From assembly GCA_017477185.1 (NCBI GenBank), contig JAFUXF010000026.1:66215-98888 (forward strand): 32,674 nucleotides of DNA, given 5' to 3'. Position numbers and translations under genes: made by a program. Below the pieces are notes generated by a model. It saw nothing but the letters and a program-made list of their open reading frames with translations. It was not told the DNA's origin and ran no database searches. The DNA is from Alphaproteobacteria bacterium. Its GTDB lineage: Bacteria; Pseudomonadota; Alphaproteobacteria; RF32; CAG-239. Shown here piece after piece: positions 26,026 through 32,674 of the stretch. Position 1 is the stretch's first letter; each line of letters begins with the position of its first letter.

Positions 26026-26871
26026 ATGAGTGATGAAACTCTTAATCCTAATTTTGAATGGAAAAAGAAAGGTTTTGGAAAAAAAGAACGTCTGTCAAAA
26101 GGTATAGATGCAACTCAAGCTGTCTTAAATGAAATACGAAAAAAAAATGATCTTTCTTCAGTTACCACAACGACTAATAGTACGTTCAGTGTCCACTTAA
26201 GAAAAATGCATAAAAAAATAAAAGAGGCACTTGATGAAGAAGATGATGAAGATGAGGACGAAAACAGTTTTGTTTATGATACTTCTTTATCTGCCTTGAT
26301 GGAGCAACAAGCTGTCGATAACTCTTTGTTTCAGTCTCTCAATGAAACAGAAAAGAAAATTATTCGTCAACGGCATACACTTAATAATATCAAAATGCTG
26401 CAGGATGCAGCTAAATTAAACGCTCTCTCTAAGGTTAATCAATTGGCACAAGAAACTGGTCTGAAAAAATTATCATCGGCAGAATTTGCAGAAAATATGC
26501 AAAACAACGGTTGGGGCAAAGAGACTTTTCAGATGGCTTTGACTCATGACGTTGCGCCGGATATCAAAGTCGGTCTGGCAAAACTTGATGAGCAAAAAGC
26601 TAAAGATTTAATGCGTGGTTTGAAGAGGCTTGAAAGAATCGGCGGTTTTTCTACTGTTCGCGGAATGAAAATCAATGATGTTATCAAAATAACCAATGCA
26701 AAATATGACGACAAAAAGGTTGCCAAGCTTCTTCTGCAAAAAACCGGACGAAAGCCGGATATTGCAGCAGATCGAAGAGCGGCTAAACAAAGGGAGCAGG
26801 AAAGAACTCCTAAAGTCAGTTTTAAAAAGCTCCTTCAACAAAAACAAGAACAGAAAGCTATGAAAGTTTAG
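26026..26871 (+). CDS. Unrecognised soluble protein with an acidic cluster (281 aa)
   Basis: I do not recognise this protein. It has no signal peptide or membrane segment. Residues about 60-80 contain a strongly acidic run (DEEDDEDEDEN). The rest is helical, with a basic, Gln-rich C-terminus (RRAAKQREQERTPKVSFKK). The segment KKLSSAEFAENMQNNGWGKETFQMAL and a later KDLMRGLKRLERIGGFSTV look like globular helical parts. An AAGGAG site precedes the ATG. It starts 35 bases after the PAS gene and is likely in the same operon, so it might be a partner of that sensor (inference). Its end overlaps the convergent J-domain gene by 14 bases. Confidence 0.75.
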   Translation: MSDETLNPNFEWKKKGFGKKERLSKGIDATQAVLNEIRKKNDLSSVTTTTNSTFSVHLRKMHKKIKEALDEEDDEDEDENSFVYDTSLSALMEQQAVDNSLFQSLNETEKKIIRQRHTLNNIKMLQDAAKLNALSKVNQLAQETGLKKLSSAEFAENMQNNGWGKETFQMALTHDVAPDIKVGLAKLDEQKAKDLMRGLKRLERIGGFSTVRGMKINDVIKITNAKYDDKKVAKLLLQKTGRKPDIAADRRAAKQREQERTPKVSFKKLLQQKQEQKAMKV

Positions 26872-27406
26872 CCAGTAGTGCACTGTAGGCATTTGTTAAT
26901 TGTTTAAATTTTTCTTCGGCATTTTTATCATCTTGATTCACGTCAGGATGATATTTTTTTACCAATTTTTTATATTGTTTTTTTAGGGCCTCAAGGCTTA
27001 AATTGTTGATGTCTAGTTCCATGGTACGAATCCATTCTCGTTCCTCTGCCGTAAAAAAGGTTTCCGGTGCAGCAGAACTGAATTCTTCCGCGTATTCACT
27101 GAAAAAGCCGAACGGATCCTTGAATTTAGCCCCAAAGCGATATTTTATTTTTGACTTTCCGCCGTTAAAGTGCATTTTTGCACGGGCTTCGTTTAGTTCT
27201 TCATTCTCATCTGTTCCGCTATAATAATCCCAACGGGCATTATATTCTTGAACATGCTCCAAACAAAACCAATAGTACTCCTTTAGTTTTTTATCTTTAG
27301 GAGCACGATAGATTCCGGCTTTTTGGCACCCCTCATGATCACATTTTCTTTGAGTATCATCTGTTTGTGGTGCAAAATATTTTTTGGTTCGTAGCGGTTT
27401 CTTCAT
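26858..27406 (-). CDS. J-domain protein with an N-terminal Cys/His motif
   Basis: This is probably a specialised DnaK cochaperone. The C-terminal 65 residues form a J domain: LSLEALKKQYKKLVKKYHPD with the HPD tripeptide, then EEKFKQLTNAYSALL. The N-terminal part has CDHEGCQKAG and, about 20 residues on, FCLEHVQEYN, a CxxxxC...CxxH pattern that may bind zinc. The middle contains FGAKFKDPFGFF. This architecture is known from small alphaproteobacterial DnaJ-like proteins that act outside the general DnaJ pathway. A promoter is visible at 27437-27465 (minus strand TTGCTA-N17-TAAATA). Confidence 0.88.
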   Translation of the reverse strand: MKKPLRTKKYFAPQTDDTQRKCDHEGCQKAGIYRAPKDKKLKEYYWFCLEHVQEYNARWDYYSGTDENEELNEARAKMHFNGGKSKIKYRFGAKFKDPFGFFSEYAEEFSSAAPETFFTAEEREWIRTMELDINNLSLEALKKQYKKLVKKYHPDVNQDDKNAEEKFKQLTNAYSALLAKLS

Positions 27407-27436
27407 ATGACATCTTTTTGTTATTATTCTATTGTC

Positions 27437-27465
27437 TATTTATCTTATCTTGGGGCGAATAGCAA
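27437..27465 (-). promoter_or_regulatory. Candidate promoter of the J-domain protein gene
   Basis: On the minus strand TTGCTA (27465-27460) and TAAATA (27442-27437) are 17 bases apart, about 30 bases before the start codon. Confidence 0.4.
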
Positions 27466-27492
27466 GCAGTTATCGACAACACAATAAAATAT

Positions 27493-27520
27493 TTGCAATC
27501 AAATCTTATCCTTTTATAAT
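27493..27520 (+). promoter_or_regulatory. Promoter of the mutM operon
   Basis: TTGCAA at 27493-27498 and a perfect TATAAT at 27515-27520 are 16 bases apart, about 30 bases before the mutM start. Confidence 0.65.
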
Positions 27521-27549
27521 TATATTTATCATTTTAGCGGATTTTTACA

Positions 27550-28386
27550 ATGCCCGAATTACCTGAAGTTGAAACCATAAAAAATGCCGTCCAACAAACT
27601 CTTAAAGATGCTGTTTTTCTTGAGGTTCAGATAAATAACCCTTGTTTAAGAAAACCGGTGCAGGCAGATTTACCACAAATATTGCAAAATGCAAAAATCA
27701 TACAATATCGGCGAATTGCAAAATACCTCATTTTAAATTTGGATAACGGATATTCTCTGATTCTTCATTTTGGCATGAGCGGAACGCTCCGCCTATCAAA
27801 GAATCGCGGAAAAATACTGAAACATGATCATCTTGTTTTTGCAACGAATAAAGGCTATATGATTTATAATGATCCTCGGCGATTTGGCTTATGTTTATAT
27901 GAAAGAACAGATACGTTAGAAAAAAATCCCTTATTCAGAGGTATCGGAATCGATCCTTTTGATGATGCGCTAACAGCAAGATGGTTCAAAAAAAATTTAG
28001 AGAATCGGGTTACTCCGATAAAGCAAGTTTTACTTGACCAGAAAATCATTTGCGGAATCGGTAATATTTATGCCTCAGAAGCCCTGTATTTGGCGGGTAT
28101 TTTACCGACACGTTCAGCCTCTTCCTTAACACTCAAAGAGTGCGAAAATCTTTTACAAGGAATTCGAAAGACTTTATCTTTAGCTGTGCAAGCGGGCGGA
28201 TCTACCCTGAAAGACTACCGAAAACCTGATGGTAGTTTGGGATATTTTCAAAACAGTCATTGCGTTTATAATAAAACAGGTCAAACTTGTCCTAATTGTA
28301 TTTGTGATGTAAAAAAAACAGGCGGTATTAAAAAAATTATACAAAGCGGTCGTTCAACTTATTTTTGTGCAACAAAACAAAGGTAA
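27550..28386 (+). CDS. mutM: Formamidopyrimidine-DNA glycosylase MutM (Fpg)
   Basis: MutM removes 8-oxoguanine and related lesions from DNA and cuts the abasic site. The mature N-terminus PELPEVETI supplies the catalytic proline P2 and glutamate E3. The segment LILHFGMSGTLRL, the helix-two-turn-helix region GIGNIYASEALYLAGILP and the C-terminal zinc-finger region with GRSTYFC are all recognisable. At 278 residues it is full length. Odd point: the finger usually ends CPxCQ, but here it reads CATKQR, so the fourth zinc cysteine is replaced by lysine, and there is an extra cysteine (CPNCIC) near the first pair. The next gene starts 5 bases after its stop codon, so the genes are cotranscribed. 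Confidence 0.96.
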   Translation: MPELPEVETIKNAVQQTLKDAVFLEVQINNPCLRKPVQADLPQILQNAKIIQYRRIAKYLILNLDNGYSLILHFGMSGTLRLSKNRGKILKHDHLVFATNKGYMIYNDPRRFGLCLYERTDTLEKNPLFRGIGIDPFDDALTARWFKKNLENRVTPIKQVLLDQKIICGIGNIYASEALYLAGILPTRSASSLTLKECENLLQGIRKTLSLAVQAGGSTLKDYRKPDGSLGYFQNSHCVYNKTGQTCPNCICDVKKTGGIKKIIQSGRSTYFCATKQR

Positions 28387-28391
28387 TTGTC

Positions 28392-28769
28392 ATGAAAAAC
28401 TTTCGCATTTTGAGTTTAAGTCTATTGTTGTTTTTGGGTCTAGCTTCTGTTTGCCTTGCGACAGAGCATGCATTTATTGAGGGGTTAGAAGATATTCCTT
28501 TGATGAGGGGTGTTCATCAGCAAACTCAGAAAAATGTTTCTTTTGGCAATGAAGAATCGCGATTTATTGAGGTTTACCTGACTTCATCTAAGGTTGGTTT
28601 TAAGAAAATAATTGCTTTTTATAAAGAATCATTACCTCAACTCGGATGGACATATCAGGGAACAATTGACGAATCCGTTATTTTTTATCGCGATAGCGAG
28701 TCTTTAACTTTCCACAGAGAAAGTATTAAACCGCTTCAAATACGCGTAACCGTTAAAAATCGAATCTAA
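28392..28769 (+). CDS. Small exported protein conserved beside mutM/enoyl-CoA hydratase
   Basis: The 125-residue product has a signal peptide of about 23 residues (cleavage after CLA) and a short globular domain. The pattern EDIPLMRGV early and IAFYKESLPQLGWTYQG later fits a small alphaproteobacterial family of periplasmic proteins that I recall in this same gene neighbourhood. I know of no established function. I chose the ATG at 28392, which begins the signal peptide cleanly; an earlier in-frame start would overlap mutM. It sits between mutM and the hydratase in what looks like one operon. Confidence 0.8.
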   Translation: MKNFRILSLSLLLFLGLASVCLATEHAFIEGLEDIPLMRGVHQQTQKNVSFGNEESRFIEVYLTSSKVGFKKIIAFYKESLPQLGWTYQGTIDESVIFYRDSESLTFHRESIKPLQIRVTVKNRI

Positions 28770-28780
28770 GGAGCAATTTG

Positions 28781-29548
28781 ATGAAAAATGAATATATAGC
28801 AACAGAAATTCGTGATTCCATGGGAATTGTCACGCTTAATAATCCTCAAACGCTTAATTCCGTTGGAGAGCAAATGCTTCATGAATTGGCGGAACAGATT
28901 CAACATTATGACCAAGATGATAATATTAAAGTTATTGTTTTAAAAGGAATCGAGCAATCTTTTGCTGCGGGTTTGGATATTAAAGAATTAGCTGCAAATT
29001 TTGGGTCTGCAAAAGAAAAAATTCAAAACATGCAAAAAGATTTTGCAACCCTGTTGACCGTAAAAAAGCCTCTTATTGCGGTTGTTTCCGGTTTCGCCTT
29101 GGGTGTCGGTTGTGAAATTGTAATGAGTTGCGATATTGTTTTAGCAACCGATAATGCTCGTTTTGGCTTACCGGAATTAAGCATCGGATTACTTCCATGT
29201 TTTGGCGGTTGCGGTATGTTAGCCGCGCGACTCGGTAAGGCTAAGACGACAGATATGGTTTTAACCGGCCGCGCTCTGTCTGCTGATGAGGCAGAAAAAT
29301 GTGGAATCGTCAGCAGAATCGTTACCGATGCGGCCATGACCGAAGAATATACAAAGATAGCTCGCCGAATAGCTGCTCTTCCACAAACAGCCGTTATTAT
29401 TGCAAAACAGCTGATTTCCGGACAAACGACCAATCTTAATCTGTTTTTGGAGAATCAGGTAAGTTTGGCTCGTTTAGAATCGCCGGAATTCAGACAAGCT
29501 CTACTTTCTTTTGCGCCGCAAAAACCATCTAACAAAGCTAAAGAATAA
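28781..29548 (+). CDS. Enoyl-CoA hydratase/isomerase family protein
   Basis: This is a crotonase-fold enzyme acting on an acyl-CoA thioester, probably in fatty-acid or branched-chain acid breakdown. The oxyanion-hole segments are FAAGLDIKELA and the AVVSGFALGVGCEIVMSCDI block. The catalytic glutamate region is GLPELSIGLLPCFGG. The ATG at 28781 has an AAGGAG site 7 bases upstream and is preferred over the TTG three bases earlier, giving 256 residues with a typical C-terminus. The exact substrate is not clear. In many alphaproteobacteria a hydratase of this kind lies just before rpsT and dnaA, as here. Confidence 0.92.
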   Translation: MKNEYIATEIRDSMGIVTLNNPQTLNSVGEQMLHELAEQIQHYDQDDNIKVIVLKGIEQSFAAGLDIKELAANFGSAKEKIQNMQKDFATLLTVKKPLIAVVSGFALGVGCEIVMSCDIVLATDNARFGLPELSIGLLPCFGGCGMLAARLGKAKTTDMVLTGRALSADEAEKCGIVSRIVTDAAMTEEYTKIARRIAALPQTAVIIAKQLISGQTTNLNLFLENQVSLARLESPEFRQALLSFAPQKPSNKAKE

Positions 29549-29576
29549 AAAAAGTACGTTTCAGACAATATTTTTG

Positions 29577-29604
29577 TTGACTTCTCCGCATTAGAGTTTA
29601 TAAA
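29577..29604 (+). promoter_or_regulatory. Promoter of rpsT
   Basis: TTGACT at 29577-29582 and TATAAA at 29599-29604 are 16 bases apart, about 50 bases before the rpsT start codon. Confidence 0.65.
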
Positions 29605-29654
29605 GTTTCTCAGAATTATTTAATTGTTTGTAACTATTTATAGGAAAAAGAAAA

Positions 29655-29915
29655 ATGGCCAATCATAAATCGGCAAAAACAAGAATTAACAGAAACAATA
29701 AAAGAAGCATCATTAATGGTGCTCGTAGAAGTCGTGTTCGCACTTTTGTAAAAAAGGTTTTAGCAGCTGTTCTTGCAAATGATAAAGAAGCTGCTACGCT
29801 TGCTTTCAAAGTAGCAGAATCTGAATTAATGCGTGCCGTTAATAAAGGTGTTTTTAAGAAAAACACTGCTTCTCGTACGGTTTCTCGTCTTTCAAAAAAA
29901 GTGAAAGCTCTTTAA
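29655..29915 (+). CDS. rpsT: 30S ribosomal protein S20
   Basis: S20 binds 16S rRNA in the body of the small subunit. The very basic N-terminus [20 protein letters not shown], the helical middle and the end [20 protein letters not shown] are diagnostic. At 86 residues it has the normal length. It has its own promoter upstream and a strong terminator downstream. The position directly before dnaA is characteristic of alphaproteobacteria. Confidence 0.98.
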   Translation: MANHKSAKTRINRNNKRSIINGARRSRVRTFVKKVLAAVLANDKEAATLAFKVAESELMRAVNKGVFKKNTASRTVSRLSKKVKAL

Positions 29916-29938
29916 TAAGATTTTTTTCATTTTGTTTG

Positions 29939-29987
29939 GCGCAAAAAAAACAACCTGTTCTTCAGGCGAGTTTTTTTGCGCTTTTTT
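29939..29987 (+). terminator. Rho-independent terminator after rpsT
   Basis: GCGCAAAAAAAAC (29939-29951) faces GTTTTTTTGCGC (29970-29981). An inner CCTG/CAGG stem extends the hairpin, and six T residues follow. Confidence 0.85.
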
Positions 29988-30433
29988 GTATATTTTTCAA
30001 GACTCTAAGCGACTCTGATAAAAATACTTGTCAAGAAATATAATTTAAATGTTCTTCATTTGTTCTATTGTATTTATTTTTTTTCTGTTTATTATCCGAA
30101 TCACTTTCAGGGGAAAAGATGAAGTTGAAAACGTTTTCCCGGAGAGTTTGATATTTAAGGATATTATTATTTTGCTTTTCTAAATACGGGGAACTTTATT
30201 TATAAAAGATGAAAAATTTGGCTCTGCCGAAAATGAGATCAATATTTTCAAGAATAAATTTTATAAATAAAGGTATTTAGAATTTTTGTTACCAAGAGAA
30301 GTTGAATAACAATAAACTGTTTTCTGCAAACAAAATTATTAAAAGAGCAATCGCATCTTTAATTTTGTTCCACGAAGACACTTATATAACCACGATTATA
30401 TTTGTTTAATTATCTTTTGAATGGGGAGAGAAA
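29988..30433 (+). promoter_or_regulatory. Long AT-rich leader region of dnaA
   Basis: No gene is visible in this stretch between the rpsT terminator and dnaA. It holds GANTC sites at 30001-30005, 30011-30015 and about 30097-30101, which are possible CcrM methylation sites. There is a small hairpin GGGAAAA/TTTTCCC (30111-30140) and a large inverted repeat at 30178-30282. A possible TATAAT lies at 30039-30044 without a good -35. I see no cluster of DnaA boxes, so it is not an obvious replication origin. Confidence 0.5.
30178..30282. repeat. Large inverted repeat in the dnaA leader
   Basis: TTCTAAATAC (30178-30187) and CTTTATTTATAAAA (30194-30207) pair perfectly with TTTTATAAATAAAG (30259-30272) and GTATTTAGAA (30273-30282). 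That is 24 base pairs interrupted only by a 6-base bulge, GGGGAA, on the left arm. The loop is 51 bases. A T5 run follows directly. Confidence 0.85.
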
Positions 30434-31882
30434 ATGGCTGAGCAGGCAATAAATAATTTAGAATCCATACAAGATCAATGGACTCAGATTTGCAGCCAAT
30501 TAAAAAATGAAATTGGGGATGTTGCTTTTGACAGTTGGTTAAAACCACTGACCCCCGGTGCTTTTAGCGATGGCACCATGAACATTTGTGTACCAACCAG
30601 ATTTATGCGTAATTGGGTTATCACGAATTATTCAGATAGAATCCATAAAATATGGGAAAAAAAGAATCCAAATATTAAGAATATAAATTTCATCGTTCAG
30701 GCTTCACAAGAAGAAACTCGCAGACCTTTTTCCAGAACGACTTGTCGTTCTTTACTTAAACAGATTTCAACAAGTCCATCGCCATCTAATATTTATCAGA
30801 GCGGGATTAACTCTTTGTTGGCAAACAATAATGAATTTATCAGCGGTCAAGAGCAATCTTTATCTGTTCCTCTTAATCCGCAGTATACTTTTGAAAATTT
30901 TGTGGTCGGCAAGACAAATGAGTTTGCTTACGCTGCCGCGCGTAAAGTTGCAGAATCCAGAAATGTTTCATTCAACCCACTCTTTTTATACTCCGGTGTC
31001 GGGTTAGGTAAAACCCATTTAATGCACGCGATTGCTTGGCATATTAAACAGCAAGATCCAAGTCGTAATATTGTTTATTTATCTGCTGAGAAATTTATGT
31101 ATAAATTTGTTCGCGCTTTACGTTATAAAGACACAACCGCTTTCAAAGAGCAGTTTCGTTCTGTTGATGTTTTGATGGTTGATGATGTCCAGTTTATGGG
31201 AGGAAAAGATACCACACAAGAAGAGTTCTTTTATACGTTTAATTCTCTGATTGAAGAAGGTCGTCAGATTATTATTTCTGCAGATAAATCTCCTTCTGAT
31301 TTAGACGGAATTGAGGCTCGTTTGAAATCTCGTTTAAGTTGCGGCTTGGTTGCAGATATCCATCCGACAGATTTTGATTTGCGGATTGGTATTTTACAAA
31401 ATAAGGCTCGGCAGTTAGGCGTCGAGTTACCAGAAAAGGTTTCTGAATTTTTGGCTCAAAAAATAACTTCAAACATTCGTGAGTTGGAGGGAGCTTTGCG
31501 TCGAGTTATCGCTCATTCTCAGCTATTATCCGATAAAGAAATTACTTTAGATATGACGCAAGATGTTTTGAAGGATATGCTTCGTTCTTATGATAAAAGA
31601 ACAACAATTGATGAGATTCAGAAAAAAGTTGCAGAATATTTCAATATTTCCGTTAAGGAAATGCAGTCTTCACGTCGGGCTCGAACAGTTGCTCGTCCTC
31701 GTCAAGTTGCAATGTATTTGGCAAAACAGTTAACCTCTCGTTCTTTACCAGAAATCGGGCGCAAATTTGATCGTGATCATACAACAGTTATGCACGCTGT
31801 TCGCAAAGTTGAAGAACTGATTGTAGAAGATGCTTCTTTAGCAGAAAGCGTAGATGCTTTACGTCGGGCTCTTGACGCTTAG
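30434..31882 (+). CDS. dnaA: Chromosomal replication initiator protein DnaA
   Basis: DnaA binds origin boxes and melts the origin in its ATP form. Domain I (about residues 10-80) includes the IGDVAFDSWLKPL block. The AAA+ core starts at YTFENFVVGKTNEFAYAAAR, with the Walker A loop GVGLGKTH at residues 188-195 and Walker B VDVLMVDDVQFMGGK. Domain IV holds the DNA-binding signature SRRARTVARPRQVAMYLAK and FDRDHTTVMHAVRKVEEL. At 482 residues it is normal. The GGGGAGAG ribosome site before the ATG is strong. The leader is unusually long and structured. A bidirectional hairpin terminator follows. Confidence 0.98.
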   Translation: MAEQAINNLESIQDQWTQICSQLKNEIGDVAFDSWLKPLTPGAFSDGTMNICVPTRFMRNWVITNYSDRIHKIWEKKNPNIKNINFIVQASQEETRRPFSRTTCRSLLKQISTSPSPSNIYQSGINSLLANNNEFISGQEQSLSVPLNPQYTFENFVVGKTNEFAYAAARKVAESRNVSFNPLFLYSGVGLGKTHLMHAIAWHIKQQDPSRNIVYLSAEKFMYKFVRALRYKDTTAFKEQFRSVDVLMVDDVQFMGGKDTTQEEFFYTFNSLIEEGRQIIISADKSPSDLDGIEARLKSRLSCGLVADIHPTDFDLRIGILQNKARQLGVELPEKVSEFLAQKITSNIRELEGALRRVIAHSQLLSDKEITLDMTQDVLKDMLRSYDKRTTIDEIQKKVAEYFNISVKEMQSSRRARTVARPRQVAMYLAKQLTSRSLPEIGRKFDRDHTTVMHAVRKVEELIVEDASLAESVDALRRALDA

Positions 31883-31900
31883 TTCTTTTTATCTTATTAA
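31872..31900 (+). promoter_or_regulatory. Candidate promoter of the NUDIX gene inside the dnaA end
   Basis: TTGACG at 31872-31877 and TATTAA at 31895-31900 are 17 bases apart. The predicted start near 31907 falls within the left arm of the dnaA terminator. Confidence 0.45.
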
Positions 31901-31934
31901 AAGCAGGTCTTTGTGTAATGTAAGACCTGCTTTT
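31899..31934. terminator. Terminator after dnaA
   Basis: AAAAGCAGGTCTT (31899-31911) and AAGACCTGCTTTT (31922-31934) are perfect 13-base complements around a 10-base loop. T4 on the right and A4 on the left would let it act weakly in both directions. Confidence 0.75.
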
Positions 31935-31944
31935 GGGAGTTTTC

Positions 31945-32358
31945 ATGGAAAACATTATAAAAATCGGCGTTGGTTTATATATTTTTAACGAAAAAAATCA
32001 GCTTTTATTAGGGTTAAGAAAATCTAGTCATGGTGGCGGCACTTGGTGTCCGCCGGGTGGTCATTTGGAATACGGAGAATCATTCGAACAAGCTGCGTGT
32101 CGTGAAGCTAAAGAAGAAACAAGTTTAGTCATTTCTGAAAAAAATGTTTCTGTTTGTGGGGTTACAAACGATTTTTTTGCAGAAACACATAAGCATTATG
32201 TAACTATTCATTTAATAACACGCCATTTTTCGGGAACTCCTCATGTTTGCGAGCATTTAAAATGTGTAGAATGGCGTTGGTATGATTTAGATAATCTTCC
32301 TCCTAATTTATTTCTTCCGGTTGCTCATTTTTTAGAAAATCCTTCTTTCAAATTATAA
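31945..32358 (+). CDS. NUDIX hydrolase (NUDT15/MutT-like)
   Basis: NUDIX enzymes hydrolyse nucleoside diphosphate derivatives, often damaged nucleotides. The Nudix box is GGHLEYGESFEQAACREAKE with the following ETSL, giving the REAKEE core. The usual glycine after EE is a serine. The upstream block LLLGLRKSSHGGGTWCPPGG resembles NUDT15-type proteins. The ATG at 31945 has a GGGAG site 5 bases upstream and is preferred over the TTG at 31933, giving 137 residues. A role in sanitising oxidised or modified nucleotides would complement MutM, but that is inference. Confidence 0.9.
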   Translation: MENIIKIGVGLYIFNEKNQLLLGLRKSSHGGGTWCPPGGHLEYGESFEQAACREAKEETSLVISEKNVSVCGVTNDFFAETHKHYVTIHLITRHFSGTPHVCEHLKCVEWRWYDLDNLPPNLFLPVAHFLENPSFKL

Positions 32359-32399
32359 ATTTTAACTCTTCATGTCTCTTTGAAACCTCTAAAAACGGG

Positions 32400-32428
32400 T
32401 TGCAGAAAAAATTTTTTTGTAGTAGAAT
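32400..32428 (+). promoter_or_regulatory. Promoter of the final secreted-protein gene
   Basis: TTGCAG at 32400-32405 and TAGAAT at 32423-32428 are 17 bases apart. The predicted start near 32435 lies inside the palindrome that follows. Confidence 0.5.
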
Positions 32429-32430
32429 GT

Positions 32431-32452
32431 AGCTGTAGATTTTGTTACAGCT
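32431..32452. promoter_or_regulatory. Palindrome at the predicted transcription start
   Basis: AGCTGTA (32431-32437) and TACAGCT (32446-32452) are perfect complements around 8 bases. It would suit a repressor operator at the +1 region, or a 5' hairpin in the mRNA. Confidence 0.4.
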
Positions 32453-32472
32453 GTGCCACAAGAGGTGTTATT

Positions 32473-32674
32473 ATGAAGAGACTCTATTATTTATGCTCGG
32501 CGTGTGTTCTGTTATGCGCAACAATTGTTCAGGCTCATGTTTTTTATCCCTCCACATCTGCTACAGCAGCAGAATCTATTCAAAAAACAAACAATTCTAC
32601 ACCTTTTTTATTAACAAAATCTTCTTTACAAACTTTATCAGCTGTTAAAATAGCGGCAGTTCACTCATTAGTAA
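32473..32674 (+). CDS. Start of an exported protein, truncated by the window edge
   Basis: An ATG at 32473 with an AGAGG ribosome site 8-10 bases upstream opens a frame that stays open to the end of the window (67 codons). Residues 1-21 (MKRLYYLCSACVLLCATIVQA) form a clear signal peptide; cleavage would leave HVFYPS. The rest is Ser/Thr/Ala-rich. The protein goes to the periplasm or beyond. The family cannot be told from this part. Confidence 0.7.
   Translation, partial: MKRLYYLCSACVLLCATIVQAHVFYPSTSATAAESIQKTNNSTPFLLTKSSLQTLSAVKIAAVHSLV

Noticed and set aside
29988-30433. Replication origin next to dnaA
   Set aside because: I see no cluster of TTATCCACA-like boxes, only one weak partial match (TTATCCGAA). 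Alphaproteobacterial origins are usually not beside dnaA.
32442-32648. Frame starting at 32442
   Set aside because: It has no ribosome site and overlaps the palindrome. The frame from 32473 has a ribosome site and a clear signal peptide.

Overview
The window looks like chromosome from an AT-rich, probably host-associated alphaproteobacterium. The main evidence is gene order: mutM, a small secreted protein, an enoyl-CoA hydratase, rpsT and dnaA follow each other, as is typical of that class. The 4.5S RNA-dnaX-ybaB-recR block and the rsmI/yraN pair divergent from an LpoA-like lipoprotein are standard proteobacterial blocks. A full match to the alphaproteobacterial heat-shock promoter (CTTG-N18-CCTATATAAG) precedes dnaK. 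I cannot assign a genus from the sequence alone.

Layout. 1-2200: the end of an unknown gene, then dnaK with heat-shock promoter and terminator. 2225-4041: a porin with a near-consensus promoter, and an OmpR-type regulator with a degenerate receiver. 4043-8847: one unrecognised 1581-residue protein on the minus strand, with a 17-unit GPQP tandem repeat and its own near-consensus promoter. 8991-9071: a scrambled dispersed repeat. 9102-10259: dnaJ, separated from dnaK by about 7 kb. 10256-14099: two membrane-anchored TPR-type proteins on the minus strand around a plus-strand membrane protein whose C-terminus resembles an inactivated endonuclease/exonuclease/phosphatase fold. 14182-16620: a Lon-related AAA+ protease. 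16746-17381: a small HTH protein, a 167-bp five-hairpin palindromic element, and a candidate small RNA with promoter, structure and terminator. 17382-20024: yraN, rsmI and the LpoA-like lipoprotein. 20084-22823: 4.5S RNA, dnaX with an A10 slippery run, ybaB and recR. 23005-23382: a lone VirB2-like pilin. 23523-27406: tsaB, a PAS sensor protein with no kinase domain, an unknown acidic protein and a J-domain protein. 27493-31882: mutM to dnaA. 31872-32674: a NUDIX hydrolase and the start of a secreted protein.

Functional themes. Proteostasis is represented by DnaK, DnaJ, a second J-domain protein and the Lon-like protease. Replication and repair are represented by DnaA, DnaX, RecR, MutM, YraN and a NUDIX hydrolase. 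Translation is represented by RsmI, TsaB, S20 and SRP RNA. The envelope is represented by the porin, the LpoA-like lipoprotein, the pilin-like protein and several membrane-anchored or secreted unknowns. The less ordinary material is the giant protein between dnaK and dnaJ, the small RNA plus hairpin element near 17.0-17.3 kb, the dnaX slippery run, and the long inverted repeat in the dnaA leader.
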